The position numbers were made by a program, and so were the translations under genes. Below the pieces are notes generated by a model. That model did no database searches. It had not been told where the DNA came from and saw nothing but the letters and a program-made list of their open reading frames with translations. A DNA stretch of 64,000 nucleotides from Joostella atrarenae. GTDB lineage: Bacteria > Bacteroidota > Bacteroidia > Flavobacteriales > Flavobacteriaceae. The stretch's first letter is position 1; each line of letters starts with the position of its first letter. Below are positions 36,787 through 45,155 of this stretch, one piece after another. The stretch spans positions 25,966 through 89,965 of the forward strand of contig NZ_JAETXX010000013.1 in NCBI RefSeq assembly GCF_021764745.1, read 5' to 3'.

Positions 36787-37800
36787 ATGAGCAAGGCTAA
36801 ACTTGAATACATTTGGTTAGATGGATATTTTCCAACCCAAAACATGAGAAGTAAAACTAAAATAGAAGATGATTTCAGTGGAAAACTTGAAGATTGCCCA
36901 ATATGGTCTTTCGATGGTTCATCTACAAAACAAGCTCAGGCTGGAAAAGGTTCTGATTGCTTATTGAAGCCAGTAGCTATTTTTCCAGATCCAGCAAGAA
37001 AAAACGGATACCTAGTAATGGCAGAAGTTTTTAATGCAGATGGAACTCCACATGAAACAAATTCTAGAGCCACTATCGATGATGAGAATGATGATTTCTG
37101 GTTTGGTTTTGAACAAGAGTATTTCATAATGGATGCTAAAACACAACTTCCTTTAGGATTCCCTGTTGGAGGTTACCCTGGTCCTCAAGGATTATACTAC
37201 TGTTCTGTTGGTGGTTTAAACACACACGGAAGAAGAATTGTTGAAAAACACGCTGATCTTTGTATCGAAGCTGGATTAAACTTCGAAGGGATTAACCAAG
37301 AGGTTGCTTGTGGACAGTGGGAATTCCAAATTTTCGCCAAAGGAGGAAAAAGAGCTGGAGACGAAATCTGGATCTCTCGTTACCTATTAGATAGATTATG
37401 TGAAGAATATGGTTACTATATTGAGTACCACCCTAAACCTGTAAAAGGTGACTGGAATGGTTCTGGTATGCACGCTAACTTCTCTAACTCTTTATTAAGA
37501 ACTTGTGGTTCTAAAGAAGTTTACGAAAAAGTTTGTGAAGCTTTTAGACCTGTTACTAAAGAGCACATCGCTGTTTACGGAGAGTTTAATGACGAACGTT
37601 TAACAGGAGATCACGAAACTGCTGCTATTACTGACTTTAGCTATGGAGTTTCTGATAGAGGCGCTTCAATCCGTATTCCTATTATCACTGTAGAGAAAGG
37701 ATACAAAGGATGGTTAGAAGATAGACGTCCTGCTTCAAATGCAGATCCATACAAAGTGGCTGCAAGAATTATCAAAACAGTTAAAACTGTTGAAGCTTAA
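36787..37800 (+). CDS. Glutamine synthetase, eukaryote-like type II
   Basis: 337 residues, near the length of GSII and shorter than GSI (~470). The sequence follows the GSII pattern: EYIWLDGYFPTQNMRSKTK, WSFDGSSTKQA, WFGFEQEYFIMD, GGYPGPQGLYYC, NGSGMHANFS and DRGASIRIP, giving all metal and ATP ligands. It makes glutamine from glutamate and ammonium. It is divergent from GSIII, and ends in a strong terminator. Codon usage looks like its neighbours, so recent transfer is not suggested. Confidence 0.94.
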   Translation: MSKAKLEYIWLDGYFPTQNMRSKTKIEDDFSGKLEDCPIWSFDGSSTKQAQAGKGSDCLLKPVAIFPDPARKNGYLVMAEVFNADGTPHETNSRATIDDENDDFWFGFEQEYFIMDAKTQLPLGFPVGGYPGPQGLYYCSVGGLNTHGRRIVEKHADLCIEAGLNFEGINQEVACGQWEFQIFAKGGKRAGDEIWISRYLLDRLCEEYGYYIEYHPKPVKGDWNGSGMHANFSNSLLRTCGSKEVYEKVCEAFRPVTKEHIAVYGEFNDERLTGDHETAAITDFSYGVSDRGASIRIPIITVEKGYKGWLEDRRPASNADPYKVAARIIKTVKTVEA

Positions 37801-37824
37801 TCTAGCTTTAAAAGTTTACAACAT

Positions 37825-37859
37825 AAAAAAATGCTGTCTTATTATGGACAGCATTTTTT
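37825..37859 (+). terminator. Bidirectional terminator after the GSII gene
   Basis: Perfect 13-base stem AAAAAATGCTGTC / GACAGCATTTTTT with a 9-base loop, between convergent genes ending at 37800 and 37889. Confidence 0.9.
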
Positions 37860-37888
37860 GTTTTATATAGCGATAAGTTCAACTTCTT

Positions 37889-38827
37889 TTAAGATAACGT
37901 AGTCCAAACAAAGCCTCCATACAGTCCTAATAATATAATTCCATCACGCCACCCTAATCGGAGTCCTCTAGGAATAAAAACTAACGGGAGTATTATAAAC
38001 GAGATACCAAGCATCCAATAAATATCATTATTTAATAATCCATGATCATTGATTACAATAGGTTTAATCATAGCTGTAATTCCTAAAACAGCCAAAATAT
38101 TAAACACATTAGAACCTATAAGATTCCCTAAAGAAATAGCTTTTTCCTTTTTCATAACAGCAATAATGGACGCCGCCAGTTCAGGCACACTTGTTCCTAT
38201 TGAAATTACAGTAACTGCAATAACCCTTCTACTTACTCCGTAATGTTCTGCCATTCCTACAGCTCCTTTTATCAATAACTCAGAACCTCCCCAAAGCGAT
38301 ACCCCTCCTAAGATCAAAAACAAAACTATTTTAAATGTTGAAAGCTGCTCTTGGTTTTCTTCTAAAGACTCATCTACAACAGCCGGTTTCTGAACCCTTA
38401 AAAGATAAACTAAAAAGACAATAAGAAAACTAAATAAAATCACCCCCTCATAGCGCTGCAAAGTGTGATCTGAATACACAAATCCAAATAACATTAACGA
38501 AGCCAACATCATAATTGGCCAATCTGTTTTATAAAAACTTCGCTCTACTTCTATCTTCGATAAAATAATAGTTATACCAAGTACCAATCCTATATTAGCA
38601 ACATTAGAACCTATAACATTCCCCATTGCTAAGTCTGGAAAACCATCTAAAGCCGATTTTACACTTACTATGAGCTCTGGTGCAGAGGTAGCAAAAGAAA
38701 CTACCGTCATCCCGATAACAATTTTTGGAATATTAAGTCGTAATGACAAACCTACAGCAGATTTTAACAACCAATTACCTCCTAAAATAAGTAAAGCTAA
38801 TCCGCTTAAAATAAAAACTAAATTCAT
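37889..38827 (-). CDS. Calcium/sodium antiporter (CaCA family, YrbG-like)
   Basis: 312 residues with about ten membrane segments arranged as two homologous halves. Each half has the alpha-repeat signature: VSFATSAPELIVSV with GNVIGSNVANIGLVLG in the first, and ISIGTSVPELAASI with GNLIGSNVFNILAVLG in the second. The paired acidic residues in SAPEL/SVPEL bind the exchanged cations. A short charged loop (about 150-165) separates the halves. It likely expels Ca2+ in exchange for Na+ or H+ across the cytoplasmic membrane. Single gene, divergent from the BlaI operon. Confidence 0.92.
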   Translation of the reverse strand: MNLVFILSGLALLILGGNWLLKSAVGLSLRLNIPKIVIGMTVVSFATSAPELIVSVKSALDGFPDLAMGNVIGSNVANIGLVLGITIILSKIEVERSFYKTDWPIMMLASLMLFGFVYSDHTLQRYEGVILFSFLIVFLVYLLRVQKPAVVDESLEENQEQLSTFKIVLFLILGGVSLWGGSELLIKGAVGMAEHYGVSRRVIAVTVISIGTSVPELAASIIAVMKKEKAISLGNLIGSNVFNILAVLGITAMIKPIVINDHGLLNNDIYWMLGISFIILPLVFIPRGLRLGWRDGIILLGLYGGFVWTTLS

Positions 38828-38920
38828 AAAAGTGATTTATGCGAAGATATATAATTCTAGACGCAAGAAATAGGAGTTAATAGAATTTTGGAAAGTAAAT
38901 AACAGCATAAAACTACAAAA

Positions 38921-38966
38921 TTAGTTAACTAACTATAAAATTAGTTGCATAACTAAAAAAATAGTT
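38921..38966. promoter_or_regulatory. Operator array for the BlaI-like repressor
   Basis: Three overlapping or adjacent inverted repeats with the same arm: TTAGTTAACTAA (38921-38932), TTAGTT-GCAT-AACTAA (38941-38956) and AACTA-AAAAAA-TAGTT (38951-38966). They cover the -33 element and spacer of the promoter below, an arrangement expected for self-repression by a dimeric BlaI/MecI-type protein. Confidence 0.7.
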
Positions 38967-38975
38967 TTATGTTTG
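38945..38975 (+). promoter_or_regulatory. Flavobacterial-type promoter of blaI-M56 operon
   Basis: TTG (38945-38947), exactly 20 bases, then TATGTTTG (38968-38975) gives a full match to TTG-N19..21-TAnnTTTG. The ATG of the repressor is 24 bases further on. Confidence 0.75.
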
Positions 38976-38999
38976 AATCTAATTAAGAACTAAACACTT

Positions 39000-39359
39000 A
39001 TGCAAAAGCTAACAAATAAGGAAGAAGAGATCATGAAAATTCTGTGGAAGCTTGAAAAAGCTTTTGTAAAAGAAGTTCAAGCTGAGATAAAGGAAGACAA
39101 ACCTCATTACAATACACTCTCTACCATAGTTAGAAACTTGGAAGATAAAGGATATGTAGCTCACAATGCCTTTGGAAATACGCACCAATACTATCCTATT
39201 ATAAAAAAGGAAACTTACAGAAAGCAGTTTGTTTCTTCTGCTATTGAAGATTATTTTAACAATTCTTATAAGAGCCTGGTTTCTTTTTTTGCTGATGAAA
39301 AGAAAATTAGCATTACTGAACTGAAAGAAATTATTAATCAAATTGAAAATAAACAGTAA
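39000..39359 (+). CDS. BlaI/MecI/CopY-family transcriptional repressor
   Basis: 119 residues: a winged helix (about 1-75; LTNKEEEIMKILWKLEKAFV, HYNTLSTIVRNLEDKGYVAH) and a C-terminal dimerisation helix (about 80-119). The family represses its own operon until a membrane peptidase partner triggers its cleavage. The next gene, overlapping by one base (TAATG), encodes exactly such a partner. An operator array overlaps its promoter. The regulated signal is unknown; nothing nearby is a beta-lactamase. Confidence 0.93.
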   Translation: MQKLTNKEEEIMKILWKLEKAFVKEVQAEIKEDKPHYNTLSTIVRNLEDKGYVAHNAFGNTHQYYPIIKKETYRKQFVSSAIEDYFNNSYKSLVSFFADEKKISITELKEIINQIENKQ

Positions 39360-40960
39360 TGGAAGCTTTTCTAACATACAACATCAAAGTAGCCATAGTA
39401 TTAATCTTATTTTGGGGATTATATAATGCGTTTCTTAAGAGAGAGACTTTCTTTCAAGGTAACAGATGGTTTTTAAGCATCGGGTTATTTACTTCGGTTA
39501 TATTACCTGTTATTTCTTTTAAAACAATAAGAATAATAGATATCCCAGCCAGATCAACAAATGAAATATCTTTACTAGCAAATAAGATTCCTGAAAGTAT
39601 TTCTATCTACGAATACGGAATAAATATCCTATCCTATATTTATATTATAGGTGTAATTTTCTTTTTACTAAAGTTTATAATACAACTACTATCTTTATAC
39701 AATTTTATCCGAAAGGAGAATAAACAAAAGGAAAATCGCAATATAATCTTAACAGAGAAAAATATAAGTCCATTTTCATTCTTTAATTATATTGTTTACA
39801 ATCCTAATCTATATAAAGACGAGGAGTTAAAAACAATTTTAGCTCACGAGAAAATTCATGTAAAACAACACCATTCTTTAGATGTTATACTTATACATCT
39901 ATACACTATAGTTTTTTGGATAAATCCGTTTGCATGGATTTACAAAAAGCAACTTACCCAGAACCTTGAGTATATAGCAGATGAAGAAACCACTGCTGCT
40001 ACTAGAGAAATTAAAGATTATCAATATTTACTATTGAAGCAAATAAACGGAATGCAATATTCCATCATCAATCCATTTTATAATTCATTAATCAAAAAAC
40101 GAATCGTTATGTTACAAAAACAAAAATCAAACAAGATTAGTTTAATTAAGTTCGTAGCAATATTACCGCTGCTGGCTGGTTTTATGCTCCTTTTCAGTTT
40201 TAAAACAGTTACTGAGTTTAATTATTTAAATGAAGAAGAGTCTAGTAAACAACTAATTACAGAGCACACTATAAGCAACCAATTAGGCGACCCTATTTAT
40301 GTTGTAGACGGGAAAATAATGCCCAAGGATTTTGATGTAAAATCTATAGATCCTAAAGACATACACAGCATGAATGTAATTAAAGGAGAAAATGCTATAA
40401 AAAAATATGGTGAAAAAGCTAAGAATGGGGCTATTGAGATTTTCTTAAAAGTTAGCAATCAACTTAATTTAAATAATGACTCCAATATAAATAATGCCCA
40501 CACACATTCATCCAAGATTTATCAAAAAGAAGATCCACTTTACGTCGTTGATGGTAAAGTAGTAGATAAAGACTCTTTTAAGTTCCTAGAACCAGACAAT
40601 ATTGCTAAAGTTTATGTCTTAAAAGACGAAAAGGCAGTTAATAAATACGGTGATCAAGGAAAAAATGGAGTTATAGAAATTATATTAAAAAGTGAAGGCG
40701 AAAAAAATAAAAATAGTGATAGCGATATTATAATTAGGGAAACCGCAAAAGCCAAGACTGCTACTTTAAATAATAAAATTACATCAGAGCAATTAATTTT
40801 GGTAAATGGTAAAGAAGTTAGCCATGAGGATTATAAAAAAATAAATCCTGATGAAATTGATACTATCAATATATTTAAAACCGATGCAGCTGTTAAAAAA
40901 TATGGAGATAAAGGTAAAAACGGTGTCATTATGATTTATACTAAATCAAACAAAGAGTAA
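39359..40960 (+). CDS. M56 (BlaR1-like) membrane metallopeptidase with three plug-like repeats
   Basis: 533 residues. Four membrane segments lie near 8-25, 37-56, 88-112 and 265-283. The cytoplasmic peptidase site HEKIH at 163-167 is followed by EYIADEE, the expected third ligand. After the last helix come three repeats of about 50-55 residues. The repeats are centred on VDGK...DIHSMNVIKGENAIKKYG-x3-KNGAIEI, VDGK...NIAKVYVLKDEKAVNKYG and VNGK...EIDTINIFKTDAAVKKYG. They resemble the loop of SusC-type plug domains, and replace the penicillin-binding sensor of true BlaR1. I infer a sensor of envelope or TonB/receptor state that cleaves the co-encoded repressor. Confidence 0.9.
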   Translation: MEAFLTYNIKVAIVLILFWGLYNAFLKRETFFQGNRWFLSIGLFTSVILPVISFKTIRIIDIPARSTNEISLLANKIPESISIYEYGINILSYIYIIGVIFFLLKFIIQLLSLYNFIRKENKQKENRNIILTEKNISPFSFFNYIVYNPNLYKDEELKTILAHEKIHVKQHHSLDVILIHLYTIVFWINPFAWIYKKQLTQNLEYIADEETTAATREIKDYQYLLLKQINGMQYSIINPFYNSLIKKRIVMLQKQKSNKISLIKFVAILPLLAGFMLLFSFKTVTEFNYLNEEESSKQLITEHTISNQLGDPIYVVDGKIMPKDFDVKSIDPKDIHSMNVIKGENAIKKYGEKAKNGAIEIFLKVSNQLNLNNDSNINNAHTHSSKIYQKEDPLYVVDGKVVDKDSFKFLEPDNIAKVYVLKDEKAVNKYGDQGKNGVIEIILKSEGEKNKNSDSDIIIRETAKAKTATLNNKITSEQLILVNGKEVSHEDYKKINPDEIDTINIFKTDAAVKKYGDKGKNGVIMIYTKSNKE

Positions 40961-40984
40961 TCAAAATTATATATCCAATTTATT

Positions 40985-41013
40985 AGAGGCTGTTTTTTCA
41001 CAGCCTCTTTTTT
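40985..41013 (+). terminator. Terminator of the blaI-M56 operon
   Basis: Perfect 9-base stem AGAGGCTGT / ACAGCCTCT with a 6-base loop and trailing T-run, just after the M56 stop. Confidence 0.9.
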
Positions 41014-41017
41014 ATTT

Positions 41018-41122
41018 CGGGTAAGGATTGTAGCGGCTAGCTTTTGGTAAACTTTTATTTATGGTTTACCAAAACTAATAGCGAAAAGCCTGATTGCGGA
41101 GCTTTTTAGCTACGCAAACCCG
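41018..41122 (+). ncRNA. Candidate structured RNA, copy 1 (Flavo-1-like)
   Basis: A closing stem CGGGT (41018-41022) / ACCCG (41118-41122) encloses two hairpins. The first has the perfect 11-base stem TTTTGGTAAAC / GTTTACCAAAA, flanked by GGCT / AGCC. The second has TTGCG / CGCAA with AGCT / AGCT inside. Conserved strands GTAGCGGC and AGCGAAAAGCC recur in copy 2 at 63475-63597. It is not coding. I recall similar elements in many flavobacterial genomes and the published Flavo-1 motif, but could not compare models. Strand is taken from the orientation of downstream genes and is uncertain. Confidence 0.6.
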
Positions 41123-41193
41123 CCAAAAGAGATAAATAACTATAAATCTGATAATTATCTGTATATTTTTTACCTTTACGGGAAAACAACTAT

Positions 41194-41346
41194 ATGAAGA
41201 AAGCATTTTTTAAATTGCTAGCAAAAATCAACAAAGCAATTTTACCATCTTTTACCAAAAAGGAGCTCGATCTAGCTAAGGCGAGTAAATTACAATTGGC
41301 AATTATTGGCTGGCGCGCCTATGTTACCAAAAACGCATTAGATTAA
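41194..41346 (+). CDS. Conserved-looking 50-residue basic protein
   Basis: ATG to TAA encodes 50 residues, starting MKKAFFKLLAKINKAILPSF and ending LAIIGWRAYVTKNALD. It has an amphipathic basic N-terminal helix and a C-terminal hydrophobic segment. I believe similar short flavobacterial proteins exist in databases, sometimes labelled SsrA-binding protein, but it has no SmpB domain, so such a label would be unsafe. Its TAA overlaps the stop of the convergent apt gene in a shared TTAA. It lies 72 bases after the candidate structured RNA. Confidence 0.65.
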   Translation: MKKAFFKLLAKINKAILPSFTKKELDLAKASKLQLAIIGWRAYVTKNALD

Positions 41347-41855
41347 TAGGTAATAACAGATTGTATATTATAATTCTCCATTTTTTTTCTTGCTTCTAAG
41401 AAAGATAATTCCATCAAAAAATTACATTGCATTACCTCTCCCCCAAGCTTTTCTACCAACTTGCAAACAGCATTTGCCGTTCCACCTGTAGCAAGAACAT
41501 CATCGTGAATTACAACTTTATCGCCTTTTTTTATAGCATCTGTATGAATCTCTAAGGTGTCTTCACCATATTCCAAAGCATAGGTTTGCGAAGTAGTTTG
41601 TGCAGGCAATTTATTTGGTTTTCGCACAGGTATAAAAGCACAGTTAAGCTTTTGCGCTAATAATGTACCGAAAAAAAAGCCTCTACTCTCAATTCCTACA
41701 ATTGCATCTACTTGCTGATCTCCTATTTTTTCTAATAACTTCTCTACTGCATGCGCTGTAGCTTCTGGATTTGATAATAATGGAGTTATATCTTTAAAAA
41801 GAATTCCTGGTTTAGGAAAATCTTGGATATCGCGGATGTATTCTGTGAGCTGCAT
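41343..41855 (-). CDS. apt: Adenine phosphoribosyltransferase
   Basis: 170 residues from the ATG giving MQLTEYIRDIQDFPKPGILF (an upstream GTG would add two). The PRPP-binding signature VVIHDDVLATGGTANAV is intact, as are GIESRGFFFG and VRKPNKLP. It converts adenine and PRPP to AMP for purine salvage in the cytoplasm. It is convergent with the 50-residue gene, with the stop codons overlapping. No hairpin terminator can fit between them, so both transcripts must run into each other. Confidence 0.95.
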   Translation of the reverse strand: MQLTEYIRDIQDFPKPGILFKDITPLLSNPEATAHAVEKLLEKIGDQQVDAIVGIESRGFFFGTLLAQKLNCAFIPVRKPNKLPAQTTSQTYALEYGEDTLEIHTDAIKKGDKVVIHDDVLATGGTANAVCKLVEKLGGEVMQCNFLMELSFLEARKKMENYNIQSVITY

Positions 41856-42129
41856 ATTCACTATTTAAATGATCCTACAAAATTAAGTATTTAAAGTTGA
41901 ATATCTACATCAAGAGTAATCCCTAATACCAATTAAACCTATTCCACATTATAATCAATTATCATAACAATTATCACCTAGATATAGTCTTCTGACACAT
42001 TGGTATCGAAAAAAATTCTTTAATGATAATTATTTTTTTATTAAATTTATAAAATATTCGTTACAAACAAATAGGTTTCCCACTTAATGAATCTATATTA
42101 AAACAACAACTAACAAATATTTAAAAAAG

Positions 42130-42819
42130 ATGAAAAAACTTATTGCAGAATTTATTGGTACATTATGGCTTGTTCTTGGTGGTTGCGGTAGTGCAGTTCT
42201 TGCAGCTGGATACCCAGAATTAGGTATCGGATTTGCAGGTGTAGCGCTAGCTTTCGGTTTAACTGTATTAACTATGGTTTATGCTATAGGCCACATTTCT
42301 GGCTGTCATTTAAATCCAGCTGTATCCATTGGTTTATGGGTAGGTGGTAGATTTGATGGAAAAGAACTACTTCCATATATTATCTCTCAAGTATTAGGAG
42401 GTATTGTTGGAGCGGGAATATTATATTTAATTGTAACAGGAAAAGACGGAGCTACAATTGGTAGTTTTGCTGCTAATGGTTATGGAGAACATTCTCCAGA
42501 CGGCTATAACATGATGTCTGCATTGATTACAGAAATCGTTATGACGTTTATGTTCCTTATCATTATCCTTGGAGCAACACATGAAAATGCTCCAAAAGGA
42601 TTTGCTGGAATTGCTATCGGATTAGGATTAACTCTTATTCACTTAATCAGTATTCCTGTAACTAACACCTCTGTAAATCCTGCTCGTAGTACTAGTCAAG
42701 CACTATTTGTAGGTGATTGGGCTCTTGGAGAACTTTGGTTGTTTTGGGTGGCTCCCATTATCGGTGCTGCACTAGCTGGAATCGTTTATAAGATTATGGC
42801 TCCAAATACCGCTAAATAA
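42130..42819 (+). CDS. aqpZ: Aquaporin Z
   Basis: 229 residues with six membrane helices and the two half-helix motifs: NPA at 62-64 (HLNPAVS) and NPAR at 183-186 (SVNPARS). The conserved start [20 protein letters not shown] and narrow-filter residues (His near 170, Arg186) are typical of water-selective AqpZ rather than glycerol facilitators. It lets water cross the cytoplasmic membrane. Single gene between a 268-base upstream gap, in which I see no clear promoter, and its own terminator. Confidence 0.96.
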   Translation: MKKLIAEFIGTLWLVLGGCGSAVLAAGYPELGIGFAGVALAFGLTVLTMVYAIGHISGCHLNPAVSIGLWVGGRFDGKELLPYIISQVLGGIVGAGILYLIVTGKDGATIGSFAANGYGEHSPDGYNMMSALITEIVMTFMFLIIILGATHENAPKGFAGIAIGLGLTLIHLISIPVTNTSVNPARSTSQALFVGDWALGELWLFWVAPIIGAALAGIVYKIMAPNTAK

Positions 42820-42841
42820 CAAAAGAATTGATGCTATCATA

Positions 42842-42872
42842 AAAAAGCTCCTTTATTAAAAAGGGGCTTTTT
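42842..42872 (+). terminator. Terminator of aqpZ
   Basis: Stem AAAAAGCTCCTTT / AAAGGGGCTTTTT with one G-U pair and a 4-5 base loop, shortly after the aqpZ stop. Confidence 0.8.
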
Positions 42873-42959
42873 ATGTAGTATCGAAGAAATTTAGTAAATT
42901 CACATAAGCAACACTTCCCCCCTTACAGCAATATATCCTTATTTAAAAAATTAATAAAT

Positions 42960-43688
42960 ATGAAAAAGTATTTACTAGCACTATGCACACTTTGCATTTG
43001 CATTGGCTACAGTCAGGACAAAGAACCTGTGATCGATTCTGTTGCCATCAATATCTTAGATAAAATGGGAGCATATATCGGCACTTTAGATGCTTGCTCT
43101 TTTATTTTGGAGAGATCTCTTGACCACGAAGGAACTTATGGCCTAGAAAAAAACTTCTATACAGATGATGTTACTATGATTGGACCAGATAAAATGCTTG
43201 TCCAAACAAGAGGTACACTTCACAATAAAGATTTCTACTACAACGGCAAAAAGTTTGTTTACTATTCTTTGGATGAAAACAATTATTCTGTTTTAGATGC
43301 ACCAGATAACATTATAAAAGTGATTGATGGCTTTAATAAAAAATTTGGAATTAGATTTCCTGCTGCTGATTTGTTTTACCCAAGCTTGACAGATGATATG
43401 ATTGAAAACTTCAGCGATATAGTTTATTTAGGAAATGATATTATTGATGATAAGGAATGTTATCATATTATAGCTTCAAATGATAAAATGAATGTTCAAT
43501 TATGGATAGAAAATGACGAGAGCACACTTCCGATAAGAATGGTTATTATTCATAAAGAAAAGGAACACAATCAATACCAAGTTACTTTTAAAACTTGGAA
43601 AATTAATCCAGAGGTAGATAGCGCTATTTTTAACTTCTCTCCACCTGAAGATTCTAGAAACATTGATATTATGGCTCAGGCTGAATAA
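42960..43688 (+). CDS. DUF2092-type periplasmic protein
   Basis: 242 residues with a signal peptide (MKKYLLALCTLCICIGYSQ). The body has the half-barrel strand pattern of LolA/LolB-like proteins, with KMLVQTRGTLHNKDFYYNGK and KVIDGFNKKFGIRFPAADLF, which match the DUF2092 style. Such proteins are usually envelope proteins of unknown job, often found beside DUF6515-like genes, as here: the next gene begins 34 bases later. No catalytic residues are evident. Confidence 0.8.
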   Translation: MKKYLLALCTLCICIGYSQDKEPVIDSVAINILDKMGAYIGTLDACSFILERSLDHEGTYGLEKNFYTDDVTMIGPDKMLVQTRGTLHNKDFYYNGKKFVYYSLDENNYSVLDAPDNIIKVIDGFNKKFGIRFPAADLFYPSLTDDMIENFSDIVYLGNDIIDDKECYHIIASNDKMNVQLWIENDESTLPIRMVIIHKEKEHNQYQVTFKTWKINPEVDSAIFNFSPPEDSRNIDIMAQAE

Positions 43689-43722
43689 ATCATTTTTCAT
43701 AACAATATAAAAGTTATAACAC

Positions 43723-44721
43723 ATGAAAATTCAAATCACACATATAGCAAACTATAGCAAGCTTCTACTTTTTGCTTTTTTATTAATTGTACCGATTACG
43801 ATGGAAGCGCAAAGGTTTAGCCATGGAGCTAGCCGTTCTAGAGTATCGCGACCTTCCACAGGAAGATCTATAAATGGAGGTTTTCACCAACAGTCTAGCC
43901 GACCAAGCTACAGCAGACCTACTACCAGACCATCCACAAGACCGACTACAACGAGGCCGACGACGAGACCAACAACAACAAGACCTAACACATCTTCTCG
44001 CCCATCCACAAGGCCAACTACAACGAATAGACCTACAACAACAAATAGGCCTAACAATAATTCTAGACCGAATCATAATGGAAATTTATCAAATTCTAAC
44101 GTTGTAAACAGACCACATAATAACAATGTAAATATTAATGTAAATCATAATAATAATATTCACATTAATAACCGTCATACTGTAGTTAGACCTAGTCCAA
44201 GACCATATCACAGACCACCGTATGTGTATGGAGGTTTTCATTATTATGCATACCACCCATATTACTATCATCCATTTAGACCTTTTTATTGGGGACCTAT
44301 CTGGCATCCATGGGGGTATTTCGTAGCTTCTTTAGCTACAACTGCGATTATTATTTCAGTTGAAAACCAACAATATCACTACGATCAAGGTAATTACTAT
44401 GTTGAAGAAAAAGATGGATATACTGTAGTACAGGCTCCCGTTGGAGCAACTATAAAAGTCCTCCCAGACGGATATGAAACCGTAAGCACTGGAGACACTA
44501 CTAACAATTATTATTACGGTGGTGCTTATTACGAAAAAGATAGCGATGGCTATACTGTAGTTCCTCCTACCGCTGGAACTGTAGTAGAAAATTTACCTGA
44601 AGGTGCTGAAGAAGTACGAATTGGTGATCAAACCTATGTAAAATATGGAGAAACTTACTATCAACCTGTAAAAGTAGATGGTAAAGATCAATATGAAGTT
44701 GCAGAAGTTAAAGAAGAATAA
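43723..44721 (+). CDS. DUF6515-like secreted protein with Arg/Pro/Thr-rich repeats
   Basis: 332 residues. A signal peptide (about 1-29) is followed by a low-complexity R-P-T/S region (about 50-120; repeated TTRPTTRP units) and an N/H-rich stretch (NVNINVNHNNNIHINNRH). Next comes a Y/H/P-rich segment with one membrane-like helix (about 200-215). The C-terminal half has two copies of a DGYTVV..P.GT-V..LP-G-E-V-GD pattern, typical of DUF6515. It is probably envelope-associated and in an operon with the DUF2092 gene. The repeat region is rich in CCA/ACA codons, unlike the A+T bias of its neighbours. Confidence 0.8.
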   Translation: MKIQITHIANYSKLLLFAFLLIVPITMEAQRFSHGASRSRVSRPSTGRSINGGFHQQSSRPSYSRPTTRPSTRPTTTRPTTRPTTTRPNTSSRPSTRPTTTNRPTTTNRPNNNSRPNHNGNLSNSNVVNRPHNNNVNINVNHNNNIHINNRHTVVRPSPRPYHRPPYVYGGFHYYAYHPYYYHPFRPFYWGPIWHPWGYFVASLATTAIIISVENQQYHYDQGNYYVEEKDGYTVVQAPVGATIKVLPDGYETVSTGDTTNNYYYGGAYYEKDSDGYTVVPPTAGTVVENLPEGAEEVRIGDQTYVKYGETYYQPVKVDGKDQYEVAEVKEE

Positions 44722-44743
44722 TCTTAATGATTTACTTATTTTT

Positions 44744-44773
44744 ATAGCCTCGTAGTATTAATTACGAGGCTAT
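44744..44773 (+). terminator. Terminator after the DUF6515-like gene
   Basis: Perfect 11-base stem ATAGCCTCGTA / TACGAGGCTAT with an 8-base loop and downstream T-run. Confidence 0.85.
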
Positions 44774-44786
44774 ATCTTTTTATATT

Positions 44787-45113
44787 ATGAACTGGATTCT
44801 TTTAATTATAGCCGGACTTTTTGAAGTTGGTTTCGCTACATGTTTAGGCAAAGCAAAACACAGCTCAGGCTCCGAAGCTAACTATTGGTATATCGGATTT
44901 ATTGTTTGTCTAACGATAAGCATGTTGCTATTAATGAAAGCTACTGAAACACTCCCCATAGGAACAGCATACGCAGTTTGGACAGGAATTGGAGCTGTTG
45001 GAACTGTATTGGCTGGTATTTTTCTTTTTAATGAGCCTGTAGATTTTTGGCGTTTATTTTTTATCTCTACTTTGATTATTTCTTTGGTTGGATTAAAATT
45101 TGTTTCGCATTAA
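44787..45113 (+). CDS. sugE: SMR-family transporter, SugE/Gdx type
   Basis: 108 residues with four membrane helices. The essential glutamate lies in AGLFEVGFATCLGKAKHSSG (Glu13), and GTAYAVWTGIGAVGT is the SMR signature. The spelling follows the SugE/Gdx branch, whose members export guanidinium, rather than the EmrE multidrug branch. It works as an antiparallel dimer in the cytoplasmic membrane. I see no guanidine riboswitch in the 60 bases upstream, which are occupied by the previous terminator. Confidence 0.85.
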   Translation: MNWILLIIAGLFEVGFATCLGKAKHSSGSEANYWYIGFIVCLTISMLLLMKATETLPIGTAYAVWTGIGAVGTVLAGIFLFNEPVDFWRLFFISTLIISLVGLKFVSH

Positions 45114-45155
45114 ACTTCCATTTTTGTAACTTCGGATAAAGTAAATCAACCATCT

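Noticed and set aside
39000..40960. Beta-lactam resistance operon
   Set aside because: The M56 protein lacks a penicillin-binding sensor domain and no beta-lactamase gene is nearby.
43860..44080. Short regular repeats that might suggest a CRISPR array or minisatellite
   Set aside because: They are codon-periodic Arg-Pro-Thr repeats inside an open reading frame, without spacer structure.
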